Shown: positions 8,923 through 20,338, counted from the first letter of the stretch. The stretch is DNA of 64,000 nucleotides from Rhodococcus sp. IEGM 1381 (GCF_030056795.1 NZ_JASHKQ010000012.1:62001-126000), one strand, 5' to 3'. Numbers and translations: made by a program. Notes: generated from the sequence alone by a model not told the origin.

Positions 8923-10539
8923 TCAGATCAATCCTAGCGACCGTTCGCGCATTTCCACCTTTCGTACCTTGCCGGTGACCGTCATCGGAAACTCGTCGAC
9001 GACATGCACGTACCGCGGAATCTTGTAGTGCGCGAGCCGGCCATCACAGAACGCGCGCACCGTATCCGAATCGAGCGGCGCGGCATCGTCTCTCATCCTG
9101 ATCCACACCATGAGCTCCTCGCCGTACTTCTGATCGGGAACACCGATCACTTGAGCGTCGAGGATGTCGGGATGGGTGTAGAGAAACTCCTCGACTTCGC
9201 GGGGATAGATGTTCTCACCGCCGCGAATCACCATGTCCTTGATCCGTCCGGTGATGGCCACGTAGCCGCCGGAGTCCATCACCCCGATGTCGCCGGTGTG
9301 CATCCATCCCTCGGCGTCGACGGCCTCGGCAGTCTTCTCCGGCTGCTCCCAGTAGCCCAACATCACCGAATAGCCGCGCGTGCACAGTTCGCCCGCCTCG
9401 CCTCGGGGCAGCATTTCACCGAGGACGGGGTCGACGATCTTCACTTCGAGATGCGGACCCACACGACCGACGGTGGACACTCGCTGTTCGATGGAGTCGT
9501 CGCTTCGAGTCTGCAGCGACACCGGGGACGTTTCGGTCATGCCGTAGCAAATCGACACCTCCGTCATCCCCATGCGCTCGATCACCTGCTTCATCACCTC
9601 GGTGGGGCACGGTGATCCGGCCATGATTCCGGTACGCAGACTGCTCAGATCGAAGTCGTCGAAGTTCTCGAGAGCGAGTTCGGCGATGAACATCGTCGGC
9701 ACGCCGTAGAGCGACGTGCATTTCTCCGATTCCACGGCGGTGAGTGTCGTGACCGGATCGAAGGAGGGTCCGGGAATCACCATCGCCGAGCCGTGCGAGG
9801 TACACGCCAGATTGCCCATCACCATGCCGAAACAGTGATAGAACGGCACCGGAATACACACCCGGTCCTCGGCGGTGTAGTGGCAGAGCTCGCCGACGAA
9901 GAAACCGTTGTTGAGGATGTTCCGGTGACTGAGCGTCGCACCCTTCGGGAAACCCGTAGTCCCCGAGGTGTATTGGATATTGATCGCGTCATCGGCACGG
10001 AGCTGTTCGGACACGTCGGTGATCATCTGCGGAGTCTTCGCCAATGCTCGATGCCCACGATCGGTCATCGCTTCCCACGCGATGCTGCCGATGAACAGAA
10101 CCTCACGCAGCGACGGCACCTCGGGTCGCGCGTTCTCGATCATCGCTGCATAGTCAGAGCCCTTGAACTCCTTGGCCGACAACAACACCGAGACCCCGGC
10201 CTGCTTCAGGACGAATTGCAGCTCGTGTGACCGATACGCCGGGTTGATGTTGACCAGCACCGCCCCGATCTTCGCTGTCGCATACTGCGCCAGAACCCAT
10301 TCGGGACAGTTGGGTGCCCACATCCCCACTCGGTCACCCACCGCGACACCGGCCACCAGTAGTCCGGCCGCCAACAGATCGACGTCCGCGACGAACTCCG
10401 AATAGGTCCACCGTCGCCCGGTGGGCACGTCGATCAACGCGTCACGCTCGGAGAACTCCGCCGCGGTTCGATCCAGATTCGCGCCGATGGTCTCGCTGCG
10501 AACCGCGGTGTCCGACGAACCGGAAGAATAACTGTCCAT
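8923..10539 (-). CDS. Fatty-acid/acyl-CoA synthetase (AMP-binding)
   Basis: A 538-residue FadD-like ligase. It activates a carboxylic acid to the acyl-adenylate and then the CoA thioester. The P-loop [20 protein letters not shown] lies near residue 190, the adenylate motif [12 protein letters not shown] near 320, the hinge [20 protein letters not shown] near 430, and the C-terminal catalytic Lys in [14 protein letters not shown]. The length fits medium-chain acyl-CoA synthetases. Start taken at the ATG giving [10 protein letters not shown]; a longer frame upstream has no family similarity. Followed at 31 bp by the acetoacetyl-CoA ligase. Chain-length specificity cannot be read. Confidence 0.85.
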   Translation of the reverse strand: MDSYSSGSSDTAVRSETIGANLDRTAAEFSERDALIDVPTGRRWTYSEFVADVDLLAAGLLVAGVAVGDRVGMWAPNCPEWVLAQYATAKIGAVLVNINPAYRSHELQFVLKQAGVSVLLSAKEFKGSDYAAMIENARPEVPSLREVLFIGSIAWEAMTDRGHRALAKTPQMITDVSEQLRADDAINIQYTSGTTGFPKGATLSHRNILNNGFFVGELCHYTAEDRVCIPVPFYHCFGMVMGNLACTSHGSAMVIPGPSFDPVTTLTAVESEKCTSLYGVPTMFIAELALENFDDFDLSSLRTGIMAGSPCPTEVMKQVIERMGMTEVSICYGMTETSPVSLQTRSDDSIEQRVSTVGRVGPHLEVKIVDPVLGEMLPRGEAGELCTRGYSVMLGYWEQPEKTAEAVDAEGWMHTGDIGVMDSGGYVAITGRIKDMVIRGGENIYPREVEEFLYTHPDILDAQVIGVPDQKYGEELMVWIRMRDDAAPLDSDTVRAFCDGRLAHYKIPRYVHVVDEFPMTVTGKVRKVEMRERSLGLI

Positions 10540-10592
10540 GCATCCACGGTAGTGACCGCCGTCACGCGCAGCCACCCCCGAATAGGGGGATG

Positions 10593-11369
10593 TCACTCCA
10601 GCGTGAGGACCTCGGTCGCCTCGAGCACATCGGCCCGTGAGGTGTCCTTGAGCGCCACTCCGGACCGCCCGAGCTTTCTTGCCCCGGCCAGGAGGCCCGC
10701 TACTATTCGCGCCGACTGGGCATACCCCTGCCCCTCGGGCGGGTGGATGTTCGAGATGCAATTGCGATCGGCATCGGTGCAGCCGGGCTTCGGTAGATGC
10801 GTCAGGTAGATGCCGAGACTGTCCGCGACCGACAAGCCCGGGCGCTCCCCGATCAGCACCAGTACCGTCCGAACACCCATCGCCGCGGCGATGTGATCAC
10901 CCAGCGCCACCCGCGCCTCGGTCGCGATCACCGGAGCCGCAATCGAATACCGATCGGACAGCTCGGCTTTCAATGCCTCCAACATCGGCACACCGTGATC
11001 GGCGAGTGCGCGGGGGGACAACCCGTCGCCCAACACGATTCCGATCTCGTCCTCGGAATTCACCACCGCCGACAGATCCTTCGGTTGCCGACCGAGATCG
11101 GGCCGTCGTAGATACTCCGCACGACTGGTCGCCAACGACGTCACCACGGCCGGCGCACCGAGCCCCACCTGCTCCACCCGGCTCACGAACTCGTCGACAT
11201 CGAGCGGCATGTGCACCGCATCCCTCGCGGCAGCGTGCGCCGAGCGAAACTCCAGCACCCGGGTGGTCGGCAACGAATCACCGATACGTCCTAGCCCGAT
11301 TCGGGCCTGAGTCATCGCCCGCAGCTCGCCCCAGAACTCTGTGTCTGCTCGCTGCGCAGGCGTGCTCAT
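10593..11369 (-). CDS. eutC: Ethanolamine ammonia-lyase small subunit
   Basis: Light chain of the adenosylcobalamin-dependent ethanolamine ammonia-lyase (ethanolamine to acetaldehyde plus ammonia). The 258 residues contain the conserved [27 protein letters not shown] start, the cobalamin-contact stretch [18 protein letters not shown] and the C-terminal [14 protein letters not shown] with the family cysteine. The ATG overlaps the eutB stop by 4 nt (ATGA), so the subunits are translationally coupled. Last gene of the permease-eutB-eutC operon; a 53-bp gap separates it from the acyl-CoA ligase gene on the same strand. Confidence 0.93.
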   Translation of the reverse strand: MSTPAQRADTEFWGELRAMTQARIGLGRIGDSLPTTRVLEFRSAHAAARDAVHMPLDVDEFVSRVEQVGLGAPAVVTSLATSRAEYLRRPDLGRQPKDLSAVVNSEDEIGIVLGDGLSPRALADHGVPMLEALKAELSDRYSIAAPVIATEARVALGDHIAAAMGVRTVLVLIGERPGLSVADSLGIYLTHLPKPGCTDADRNCISNIHPPEGQGYAQSARIVAGLLAGARKLGRSGVALKDTSRADVLEATEVLTLE

Positions 11370-12778
11370 CGCGCACTCATCAAGGCCCGCAACGGTGATC
11401 CCGCAGCATCGACGTCCAGGACTCGACCGTCGGCGTCCACCATGCCCAGACGCGAGAGCCACGACTCGAACTCCGGTGCAGGCCGCAGGCCGAGGACCTG
11501 TCGGACATAGAGCACATCGTGAAAGCTCAGAGACTGATATCCGAGCATGACGTCGTCGGCTCCCGGCACTGCGATGACGAAGGCAACTCCGGCCGCACCC
11601 AGCAGTGTCAGCAACGTGTCCATGTCGTCCTGGTCGGCCTCGGCATGGTTGGTATAGCAGACGTCCACTCCCATCGGCAGTCCCAGCAGCTTGCCGCAGA
11701 AGTGATCCTCCAGGCCGGCCCTGATGATCTGCTTGCCGTCGTACAGATACTCGGGTCCGATGAATCCGACGACCGTGTTGATCAGCAGCGGCTCCAGATC
11801 GCGGGCCACTGCGTACGCCCTCGTTTCCAAGGTCTGTTGATCGACCGGTCGGTCACCGGTGCCGATGTGTGCGCCCGCCGACAACGCCGAGCCCTGACCC
11901 GTTTCGAGATACATGACGTTGTTCCCGACGGTTCCGCGGTGCAGCGATCGGCCGGCCTCGTTGGCCTGCCGAAGCAGCGGAATATTCACGCCGAAGCTCG
12001 AATTGGCTCCTTCGGTGCCAGCGATGGACTGGAACACCAGATCGACGGGAACTCCCTTGTCGATCAGTTCCATCGTCGTCGTCACGTGCGAGAGCACGCA
12101 CGATTGCGTGGGAATCTCGAAGCGCTGCCGAATTTCGTCGAGCAGATGCAGCAGGTCGGCTGTGGCCTGAGGTGAGTCGGTCGCGGGATTGATCCCGATG
12201 ACCGCATCGCCCGATCCGAGCAGCAATCCGTCGAGCGTGGCCGCCGCGATTCCACGCGGATCGTCCGTCGGGTGATTGGGTTGCAAACGCGTGGTGAGGG
12301 TTCCTGGTAGACCTATCGTCGTACGGAACGCCGACGTCACCTGTACCGCCCGAGATACTGCGATCAGATCCTGATTTCGCATGATCTTGCTGACGGCAGC
12401 AACCATCTCGGGTGTCAGTCCGGCCGCGACCGAACGCAGTGTCGCTGCCGAGTCGGGCCCTGCGGTCACCTGCAGCAGCCAATCCCGTAGACCTCCTACG
12501 GTCAGATGCGAGACGGCACCGAACGCGATGCGATCGTGAGAATCGATGATGAGCCGGGTGACCTCGTCGCTCTCGTACGGAACAAGTAGGTCATGCAGGA
12601 ACACATCGAGTGAAACCTCCGACAGTGCCCACTGCGCAGCGGCGCGCTCGGCATCCGATTCGGCTGCGCAACCGGCCAGTTCGTCGCCCGATCGCAGCGG
12701 GGTCGCCTTGGCCATCAGATCCACCAGACCGTCGAACGTGTAGGTGGTGCCCGAGACTTGCTGCGTGTAGATCGTCAT
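11366..12778 (-). CDS. eutB: Ethanolamine ammonia-lyase large subunit
   Basis: Catalytic TIM-barrel subunit, 470 residues. It converts ethanolamine to acetaldehyde and ammonia by a cobalamin radical mechanism with EutC. Diagnostic stretches include the substrate-binding region LGSGDAVIGINPATDS, the segment TQSCVLSHVTT, FQSIAGTEGANSSFGVN, MYLETGQGSALSAGAH and the C-terminal SLSFHDVLYVRQVLGLRPAPEFE. The start gives MTIYTQQVSG and overlaps the permease stop by 4 nt. No eutA reactivase or microcompartment shell genes occur nearby, as in other non-compartment actinobacterial systems. The acetaldehyde could feed the ALDH encoded at 17.3-18.8 kb. Confidence 0.93.
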   Translation of the reverse strand: MTIYTQQVSGTTYTFDGLVDLMAKATPLRSGDELAGCAAESDAERAAAQWALSEVSLDVFLHDLLVPYESDEVTRLIIDSHDRIAFGAVSHLTVGGLRDWLLQVTAGPDSAATLRSVAAGLTPEMVAAVSKIMRNQDLIAVSRAVQVTSAFRTTIGLPGTLTTRLQPNHPTDDPRGIAAATLDGLLLGSGDAVIGINPATDSPQATADLLHLLDEIRQRFEIPTQSCVLSHVTTTMELIDKGVPVDLVFQSIAGTEGANSSFGVNIPLLRQANEAGRSLHRGTVGNNVMYLETGQGSALSAGAHIGTGDRPVDQQTLETRAYAVARDLEPLLINTVVGFIGPEYLYDGKQIIRAGLEDHFCGKLLGLPMGVDVCYTNHAEADQDDMDTLLTLLGAAGVAFVIAVPGADDVMLGYQSLSFHDVLYVRQVLGLRPAPEFESWLSRLGMVDADGRVLDVDAAGSPLRALMSAR

Positions 12779-14229
12779 TCCAGTTCGGCCTCGGCCTGGG
12801 CCAGTGCGGCGAACTCCTCGTCCGGCGAATTCGCGACGAGGTGATGTCTGCTGTAGATGCCGAAGTAGGCCATGAACGCCACGAACACGGCCAGGCACCA
12901 CAGTGCCGCAGTGGAATCGACGACGAACGTGGCGACGACGGCGAGTGCCGCGATGATCAACGCGAATCCGGTGGTCACGACGCCCCCGGGGGTTCGGTAC
13001 GGGCGGTCCATGTTCGGCTCGTTGCGACGGAGCACGATGTGGCTGACCATCATCAGAACGTAGCTCAGTGCCGCACCGAACACGGCCATGTTGAGCAACA
13101 TTCCGCCCTGACCGGTCAGTGAGAGCAGGAAGCCGATGACGCCGGGCACGATCAGTGCAAGCGTCGGCGCCTTGCGAGAATTGGTGATGGACAATGTCTT
13201 CGGCAGGTACCCCGCGCGAGAGAGCGCAAAGAGCTGGCGCGAGTACGCGTACATGATGGAGAAGAAGGACGCGACCAATCCGGCCAGGCCGATGTAGTTG
13301 ACGATCTTGCTCGCCGTGCCGTCACCGAGCGCTTCCACCAACGGGTTTCCCGATTCCTTGACGGCGTCGGCCCCGCCTGCTCCGGTCACCAGGAACAGGA
13401 CGACGGCACCGGTGACGAGCAGAACACCCATGGCCGCGATGATGCCGCGCGGGACGTTCTTGGTCGGATCCTTGGCCTCCTCCGCGGCCAGCGGCACACC
13501 CTCGATGGCGAGGAAGAACCAGATGGCGAACGGCACGGCCGCCCAGATGCCGAGGTAGCCGAACGGGAGGAATCCCGAGGCCCCCGCGGCGTCGGTGGGT
13601 GCGATGTCGGTCAGGTTGCTTGCGTCGAACTGACCGATGGCGGCGATGGCGAACACGACGAGTCCGACCAAGGCGATGCCGGTGATGACGAACATGATCT
13701 TGAGTGCTTCGCCCGCGCCGGAGAGGTGTATTCCGATGAACACCGCATAGACCACCAGGTAGACCCACCACCCATCGGTGATCCCGAACAGGCCGAGCGA
13801 TTCGACGTAGGCACCGATGAACGTCGCGATCGCGGCCGGAGCGATGGCGTACTCGATGAGAATCGCTGTGCCGGTGGCGAATCCGCCCCACGGTCCCATG
13901 GCGCGACGGGCGAAGGTGTAGCCGCCGCCTGCCGCGGGAAGCGCAGAAGACATCTCCGCCATGCCGAGGACCATGGCGAGGTACATACCCGCGATGATGA
14001 TTGCCGCGATCAGAAGGCCACCGAAGCCGCCCTCGGCGAGACCGAGGTTCCACCCCGAGTAGTCGCCGGAGATGACGTAGCTGACTCCGAGGCCGGCCAG
14101 CAGTACCCAGCCCGCAGTCCCCTTCTTCAGGGTGCGTTTGGCCAGGTAGTCACCGCCCTCGACGTGCGATTGCGTGCTCTCGTGCGAGCCCGATTTCGGA
14201 GGAGACGACTGGGGATCTACTACGGACAT
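12775..14229 (-). CDS. Ethanolamine permease (APC family)
   Basis: A 484-residue amino acid/polyamine/organocation transporter with about 12 hydrophobic helices, closely matching the ethanolamine permease family (TIGR00908): GTAGWVLLAGLGVSYVISGD, GMAEMSSALPAAGGGYTFARR and the central EGVPLAAEEAKDPTKNVPRG. It imports ethanolamine across the cytoplasmic membrane. First gene of the operon, with GAGAGG six bases before the ATG; it overlaps eutB by 4 nt. The 135-bp upstream region holds no cobalamin riboswitch that I can recognise. Confidence 0.9.
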   Translation of the reverse strand: MSVVDPQSSPPKSGSHESTQSHVEGGDYLAKRTLKKGTAGWVLLAGLGVSYVISGDYSGWNLGLAEGGFGGLLIAAIIIAGMYLAMVLGMAEMSSALPAAGGGYTFARRAMGPWGGFATGTAILIEYAIAPAAIATFIGAYVESLGLFGITDGWWVYLVVYAVFIGIHLSGAGEALKIMFVITGIALVGLVVFAIAAIGQFDASNLTDIAPTDAAGASGFLPFGYLGIWAAVPFAIWFFLAIEGVPLAAEEAKDPTKNVPRGIIAAMGVLLVTGAVVLFLVTGAGGADAVKESGNPLVEALGDGTASKIVNYIGLAGLVASFFSIMYAYSRQLFALSRAGYLPKTLSITNSRKAPTLALIVPGVIGFLLSLTGQGGMLLNMAVFGAALSYVLMMVSHIVLRRNEPNMDRPYRTPGGVVTTGFALIIAALAVVATFVVDSTAALWCLAVFVAFMAYFGIYSRHHLVANSPDEEFAALAQAEAELE

Positions 14230-14340
14230 TGCAGGCCTCTCGTAGCCGTTGCGCTCGGAGCGGGTTCACGCCCGAGGGGACGATTCACAACACGTGTGGC
14301 GCGCGAATCGGTTCACGATAGGCCCGTGATGTAAGCGCCG

Positions 14341-14358
14341 CGTCATCGATGAATGACG
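14341..14358 (-). terminator. Hairpin downstream of the cation transporter gene
   Basis: CGTCAT and ATGACG form a 6-bp stem around a 6-nt loop, starting seven bases past the stop of the cation diffusion facilitator. There is no T-run, as is common in actinobacteria. Weak terminator candidate only. Confidence 0.35.
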
Positions 14359-14364
14359 GGCGAA

Positions 14365-15348
14365 TTACGACTGGTGCCCCACGGCGTTGATGTCACCGAT
14401 ATCGCCCTCGTCCGGTTCTGCGACTGTCAGTACCGCGTCCACCACAGCTCTGTTGGTTTCCAACTCACGCTCCAGCCGCCGGAGCGTGTGTGCGATGCGT
14501 GATTCTGCGAAATCACCGACGAGATCGACACTCGCCACCACATAGATCTGTTTGGGACCGACGAACTCGATGCGAACGAACAGGACCGACGCCACCTCGG
14601 GGAGTTGCTCGATTCGCTGCACTACCGCGTTCCATAATGCTCTCGATCCCGGTTCACCGGTGAGGAATCGGCGGTTTCGATCGATCAGTACGAACGCGAC
14701 GATTCCGAGCAGAACTCCCACCAGAATGGACCCGATGGCATCGAATGCGGCGTTACCGGTCAGTTGGTGCAATCCGATACCGGCACCGGCGATCACGATG
14801 CCGATCAACGCGGCACTGTCCTCTGCGAACACTGCGCGGAGCGTCGGGTCAGAGGTCTCGAGTGCGTAATCGAGAAAGTCCTTGTCGTATTCGGCCGCTT
14901 CACCGCGAATCTGCCGAACCGATTGCAGGAACGAGACTCCCTCGAGCAGAAATGCGATGGCGAGCACCACGTACGCGACGAGGTAGTTCTCACTGCTCGA
15001 TTCGCCGGCGAGCAACGAGGTGATGCCGTGCCACACCGACACTGCCGCACCGGCGACGAAGAGTCCGACCGCTGCGAGGGTCGACCAGAAATAGGTCTCC
15101 CGCCCGTACCCGAGAGGCCGTCGATCATCGGGCCCGCGCGATCCCCGGCGATTGGCGACGAGCAGGAAGATCTCGTTTCCGGTATCCGCCCACGAGTGCG
15201 CAGCTTCGGCGACCATGGACGCCGATCCGGTGAATACGGCCGCGAACGTCTTCGCTATCGCGACGCCGAGATTGGCAACGAAAGCGATGATCACGGTGCG
15301 AAGGCTCTCGCCGCCCTCGACGTCGTCGGACTTCGGTGCGCTCTTCAT
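14365..15348 (-). CDS. Cation diffusion facilitator transporter
   Basis: A 327-residue CDF family efflux protein (CzcD/FieF-like superfamily). Predicted membrane segments include VIIAFVANLGVAIAKTFAAVFTGSASM, with the metal-site HSWADTGNE in helix II (the usual HxxxD) near residue 50, and SAALIGIVIAGAGIGLHQLTG in helix V. The C-terminal cytoplasmic domain (SVLFVRIEFVGPKQIYVVASVDL) is the usual CTD. It exports a divalent metal by proton antiport; the metal is not predictable. Start taken at MKSAPKSDD; upstream in-frame sequence overlaps the neighbouring region without similarity. No functional link to the eut operon is visible. Confidence 0.85.
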   Translation of the reverse strand: MKSAPKSDDVEGGESLRTVIIAFVANLGVAIAKTFAAVFTGSASMVAEAAHSWADTGNEIFLLVANRRGSRGPDDRRPLGYGRETYFWSTLAAVGLFVAGAAVSVWHGITSLLAGESSSENYLVAYVVLAIAFLLEGVSFLQSVRQIRGEAAEYDKDFLDYALETSDPTLRAVFAEDSAALIGIVIAGAGIGLHQLTGNAAFDAIGSILVGVLLGIVAFVLIDRNRRFLTGEPGSRALWNAVVQRIEQLPEVASVLFVRIEFVGPKQIYVVASVDLVGDFAESRIAHTLRRLERELETNRAVVDAVLTVAEPDEGDIGDINAVGHQS

Positions 15349-15382
15349 CTTTCGCACTGTAAGCGCTACCCGCGGCCCCACT

Positions 15383-16623
15383 TCACCGTCCCGCGGAAAT
15401 GATCTCCTCGATGTTCCGTTCCGCAAGAGCGGCGATGGTCAGTGAAGGATTGACGGCACCGGTGCTTCCGGGGATCAGCGCGCCGTCGACGACGTAGAGG
15501 CCGTCGTATCCGGCCACTCGCCCATACCCGTCCGTTGCCTTGCCCAGGACCGCGCCACCGAGCGGGTGTGCAGTGAACGATGCGTTGACGTCGGGGACTC
15601 GTAGGAGCGGGAAGCCGGTTCCGATGCCGGAGGTGTGAGCGATGCGATCGTGCACGGCGCGCAGCGCCTCTTCGACGTACGTGTTGCCCTGCTCGGGCCA
15701 GCGCAGCTGGGTCTTTCCTGCCGCGCGATCGTAGACGAACTCACCGCGGTGACCTCGTGCCGCGCATGGATTTTCGCGCGAGTGGTGCGCTGCGCGTCGG
15801 CGAGGTAGTTCTGGGTCAGGTCGAACTTGGCACCGTTGGAGTTTCCGAGATTCGATTCGCCGATGGTCGCCGACGGCCGTGCCGCGCCGGACAATTCCGC
15901 GCGCACCACATCCCAGTTCCAGATGCCGTCGATGCGCTTCGGCAAATATCCGGCTCGGCGCGCCTGCGCATCCCAGATTCGCGAATGTGTGAAGGGGACG
16001 TAGGCATAGACGTCGTCGGGCATGGGCGAAAGCCGCAATGCCGAACGCACTCGCGGGTAATAGACCGAATCCATCTCGTCGTACGAGACCGTGGAGCCGA
16101 AGAGCAAGTCGAAGAATCGACGTTCGGGGGCGATCATGACGCCGGTGAACACCAGCGAGCCACCGCCGACGGCCGCGGCACGCCAGACGTCGATCGAGCC
16201 GTGCTCGGTCACGTCGAAAATCCCACCGAACCGATCGGTCGGCACCATCGGCAGACCGGTCAACGGGGCCAGGCCACCGCGCCGCCAGAAGGCACGGCCG
16301 TCCGGCGCGACATCGTTGGCGAATATCTGCCGTCGCGCGTCGAGCGGCCACTGCGATCCGCGTTCGAGGATGGTGACCGAGGACCCGGATTCGGTCAGTC
16401 GACGCGCGGCGACTGCAGCACCGAACCCCGAGCCGATGATGATCGACTCGGAGTGCTCGGGCGCGCGCAGAGGCTCGTTCCACAGTTCGGGCACGAAGGC
16501 TCGGTAGGCGGATTCGAGAATCGGCGCTGCGCTGGCGGGGCGTGCCCCGGAGAGAAACGCCGATGCACCGCTTACGCCCAGTAGTGCTGCGGCTTGCAGC
16601 GCGCGTCTGCGGGTTGTATCCAT
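15383..16623 (-). pseudogene. Broken GMC oxidoreductase (cholesterol-oxidase-like), internal deletion
   Basis: Remnant of a secreted FAD-dependent GMC oxidase of the cholesterol oxidase type. The 5' part starts at MDTTRRRALQ (Tat-like RRRALQ plus hydrophobic stretch), has the FAD motif IIIGSGFGAAVAARR, and reads in frame to KIHARHEVTAV at about residue 292 (near 15745). The 3' part, in another frame, resumes at RGEFVYDRAAGKTQLRWP and continues through the conserved C-terminus (HPLGGAVLGKATDGYGRVAGYDGLYV in segments; STGAVNPSLTIAALAERN) to 15383. The middle of the family, including the segment before the substrate-domain RGxFxYD motif, is absent, and the total is roughly 100-150 residues short. 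The junction lies in CACCGCGGTGA (15742-15752), where both halves share sequence. Not expected to give active enzyme. Confidence 0.85.
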
Positions 16624-16645
16624 GGTGGCCCTCTCGCTGATCGCC

Positions 16646-16660
16646 TGTACAGGCGGTACA
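16646..16660. promoter_or_regulatory. Operator-like inverted repeat TGTAC-N5-GTACA
   Basis: A perfect TGTAC-N5-GTACA inverted repeat 23-37 bp upstream of the broken GMC oxidase start, overlapping a 12-bp palindrome (GCCTGTACAGGC, 16643-16654). It is flanked by a longer inverted repeat GGCCCTCTCG (16627-16636) / CGAGAGGGCC (16669-16678). The spacing and shape resemble TetR/AcrR-family operators. The cognate regulator is not identifiable in the window. Confidence 0.5.
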
Positions 16661-16749
16661 AGAATCAACGAGAGGGCCCTTACTGTCTACGTGGAGTCAC
16701 AGTAAGAAGGACTTGTCACACCGACTGCATCATGTGGCGTGTGCCGCAC

Positions 16750-17288
16750 TCAGCCCTGGAGTATCCCCGGGACGGGACATGCGTCGACAGCCTCGGCGAC
16801 CACCAGAGGATCGTCGGAAACCTCGGGCCGTCGACCTTCTTCCCAGTCGACGCCGACGAGCGGCGGGTGCTCGGCCAGGATGTCGTTCTCCTCGGCGGTG
16901 TACGCGCGACCTCGGCTCAGGAAGCGAACCCCTTCCGGTGATTCGAGCGAGAACCCACCACCGCGGCCGGGCACCACGTCGAGCACAAGCTGGGTGTGTT
17001 TCCATGCTTGGAATTGCGACCCCGATATCCAGACCGCAACCCCGTCGGGACCCTCGGGCAGGGTCTTCGCAACCTCACCCACGCCGAGCCTGAGGTCGAT
17101 GTACCCGAGCAGGACGTCGCGATCGCCGACGATGAATTCGCCTGCGGGATAACACATCGGCGACGAGCCGTCGCAACATCCACCGGACTGATGCATCATC
17201 AGTTCCCCGTGGATACCGCCGAGGCGACGGAGCAAGTCCATCGCCTCGACGGTTGTCTTCAGCCGCGCAGGCGGCCGAGCGTCCAGCA

Positions 17289-17289
<1 letters not shown>
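16750..17289 (-). CDS. DUF779 protein, partner of aldehyde dehydrogenase
   Basis: A 179-residue protein of the DUF779 family. The Cys-rich motif HQSGGCCDGSSPMC (C38, C39, C46) is conserved in the family. Its gene starts within the ALDH stop (TGATG, 1-nt overlap), so the two are translationally coupled. DUF779 genes are known almost exclusively next to acetaldehyde-type dehydrogenase genes; a role in ALDH maturation or thiol/metal handling is often guessed but not established. Start chosen at MLDARPPARLKTTVEAM because of the coupling and family length. It ends 126 bp before the broken GMC oxidase. Confidence 0.85.
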
Positions 17290-18812
<1,523 letters not shown>

Positions 18813-18878
18813 TGAAAATCCTCCTGATCGACACGTGCTTCACAGTTGATGCGGTGTGTGATTCAGGACACTAGGCCG

Positions 18879-18890
18879 TGCAACGTTGCA
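18879..18890. promoter_or_regulatory. Palindrome TGCAACGTTGCA upstream of aldehyde dehydrogenase
   Basis: A perfect 12-bp palindrome, with a further GCAA-N5-TTGC inverted repeat overlapping it (18888-18900), located 67-78 bp upstream of the ALDH start in the only gap between the GAF regulator gene and ALDH. Candidate binding site for the upstream regulator; inference from position and symmetry. Confidence 0.5.
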
Positions 18891-18934
18891 AGTAGGTTGC
18901 CGATAATCCGAACAGGCTGGAGGCGACCGATGCG

Positions 18935-20230
18935 TCAGATTCCGAGTTCGCGATCGAGCAGATCGATGCGCGCACTGACCTGGCCGTAGAGCGCGGAATC
19001 CCTGCTCAGAGTGGCCCGGTAGGCCTCCCACGCGATGACGTCCGTGCGCCCATGGATGGACGAAGTCCACTGGGCGAGCAGCACCGGATCTCCGAGCCGC
19101 AGCAGCGCGGCCTGCATACGAGACCGAAGTTCCTCACGGATGCTCTCGATGCCGGGCGCGGAGGACCCCGGGAGCACTGGGCCGGAGTAGATCCGTAGAG
19201 CGGCATCGACGTCGCCGCGGTCCAAGGCTCGCCTGATGTCGCCGACATCGGAGGTCAGTTCGCCGACCAAACGGTAGGGCCGCGATGCCAGGCCTGCGGT
19301 ACCGAAGGTCTTGCGCAGTCTCGACATCTCGGCGCGGATGGTGACGGAGTCGAGTTCCTGCTCGTCGAGGAGCACCGCGAGGTGGTCCGAGCTCAGCCCT
19401 TCCGGATGCTCACCCAACAGCAGCAAGATCTCGGCATGTCGCTGGGAGAGCGGTACCCGGCCGGATCCGCGAACCACTCCCGGCCGGCCGGATCCGAGAA
19501 CTTCGAGACGAGGAGCTGTGTCGCCCAACGACTTCGGCGAATTCATCAGGTGCAGACGCAACTCGGATTCGGCCGCGGCGACGGTGGCACGCACCAGCGA
19601 GAGCACCTCGGGCACCGCCACCCGCGGCCCACCGGTGATGTCGATGGCTCCCAGAATGTGACCGCTGGTGGGGTGGTGCACCGGTGCCGCCGAGCAGCTC
19701 CACTCGTGCACCGACCGAGAGAAGTGCTCGGACGCGAAGATCTGCACACTGTGGTCGACCGCGAGCGCGGTACCGGGAGCATTGGTGCCCTTGCTCTCCT
19801 CGCTCCAGTCGACGCCTTCGGCGAAGTCCATCGTGAGCGCCCGATCCTTCGCCGCGGAATCACCCTCGACCCACAGCAGGCGTCCCTCCGCATCCGAGAT
19901 AGCGACGAGCAATCCCGTATCGGATGCGTCCTCGACCAACAGTTTGCGAATGACGGGGCGGATGATGGCCATCGGATGACCGTTGCGGTAGCGCTCGAGA
20001 TCCTGCCCGGTCAGAATCGGAGTTTCGTTTCCACCGTCGGGATCGACACCCTTGGTGCGACTGCGCATCCACGAATCGAGTACGACGGACCGAACCGTCG
20101 AACCGTGGGTACGGATGTCGTCGACGAAAGACTGATGGGCACTGGACATTTGGCGCGCCAGAACAGCGACGTCCTCACCCGGGCGCACTGCGACCCAGGG
20201 GTTGCCACCACTGTCCGATCGGCTTGCCAT
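18935..20230 (-). CDS. GAF-domain transcriptional regulator (AcoR-like)
   Basis: A 431-residue regulator with the N-terminal organisation of AcoR-family activators (SSAHQSFVDDIRTHGSTVRSVVLDSW, then a GAF domain about residues 80-220 containing SEESKGTNAPGTALA and SCSAAPVHHPTSGHILGAIDITG). There is no sigma-54 AAA+ domain. Instead the C-terminal half has a winged-helix-like segment (QRHAEILLLLGEHPEGLSSDHLAVLL, residues about 275-345) and a short tail. This truncated AcoR-like type is common beside actinobacterial acetaldehyde dehydrogenase genes. Start at MASRSDSGG with GGAGGAAG upstream. It probably activates the ALDH-DUF779 pair in response to a small metabolite. Confidence 0.82.
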   Translation of the reverse strand: MASRSDSGGNPWVAVRPGEDVAVLARQMSSAHQSFVDDIRTHGSTVRSVVLDSWMRSRTKGVDPDGGNETPILTGQDLERYRNGHPMAIIRPVIRKLLVEDASDTGLLVAISDAEGRLLWVEGDSAAKDRALTMDFAEGVDWSEESKGTNAPGTALAVDHSVQIFASEHFSRSVHEWSCSAAPVHHPTSGHILGAIDITGGPRVAVPEVLSLVRATVAAAESELRLHLMNSPKSLGDTAPRLEVLGSGRPGVVRGSGRVPLSQRHAEILLLLGEHPEGLSSDHLAVLLDEQELDSVTIRAEMSRLRKTFGTAGLASRPYRLVGELTSDVGDIRRALDRGDVDAALRIYSGPVLPGSSAPGIESIREELRSRMQAALLRLGDPVLLAQWTSSIHGRTDVIAWEAYRATLSRDSALYGQVSARIDLLDRELGI

Positions 20231-20338
20231 TCGACGCTTCCTCCGTGACCTGTCCACATTGCTGTAACCCAGCTCACAAGCAAGGATACAGCCGTGGCCG
20301 ACGCGAGCGGTGGTCCCGGTCACGTCGACCGCGAGTGC

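Noticed and set aside
14230-14364. Cobalamin riboswitch before the ethanolamine operon
   Set aside because: The gap is only 135 bp and no B12-box-like sequence was recognised.
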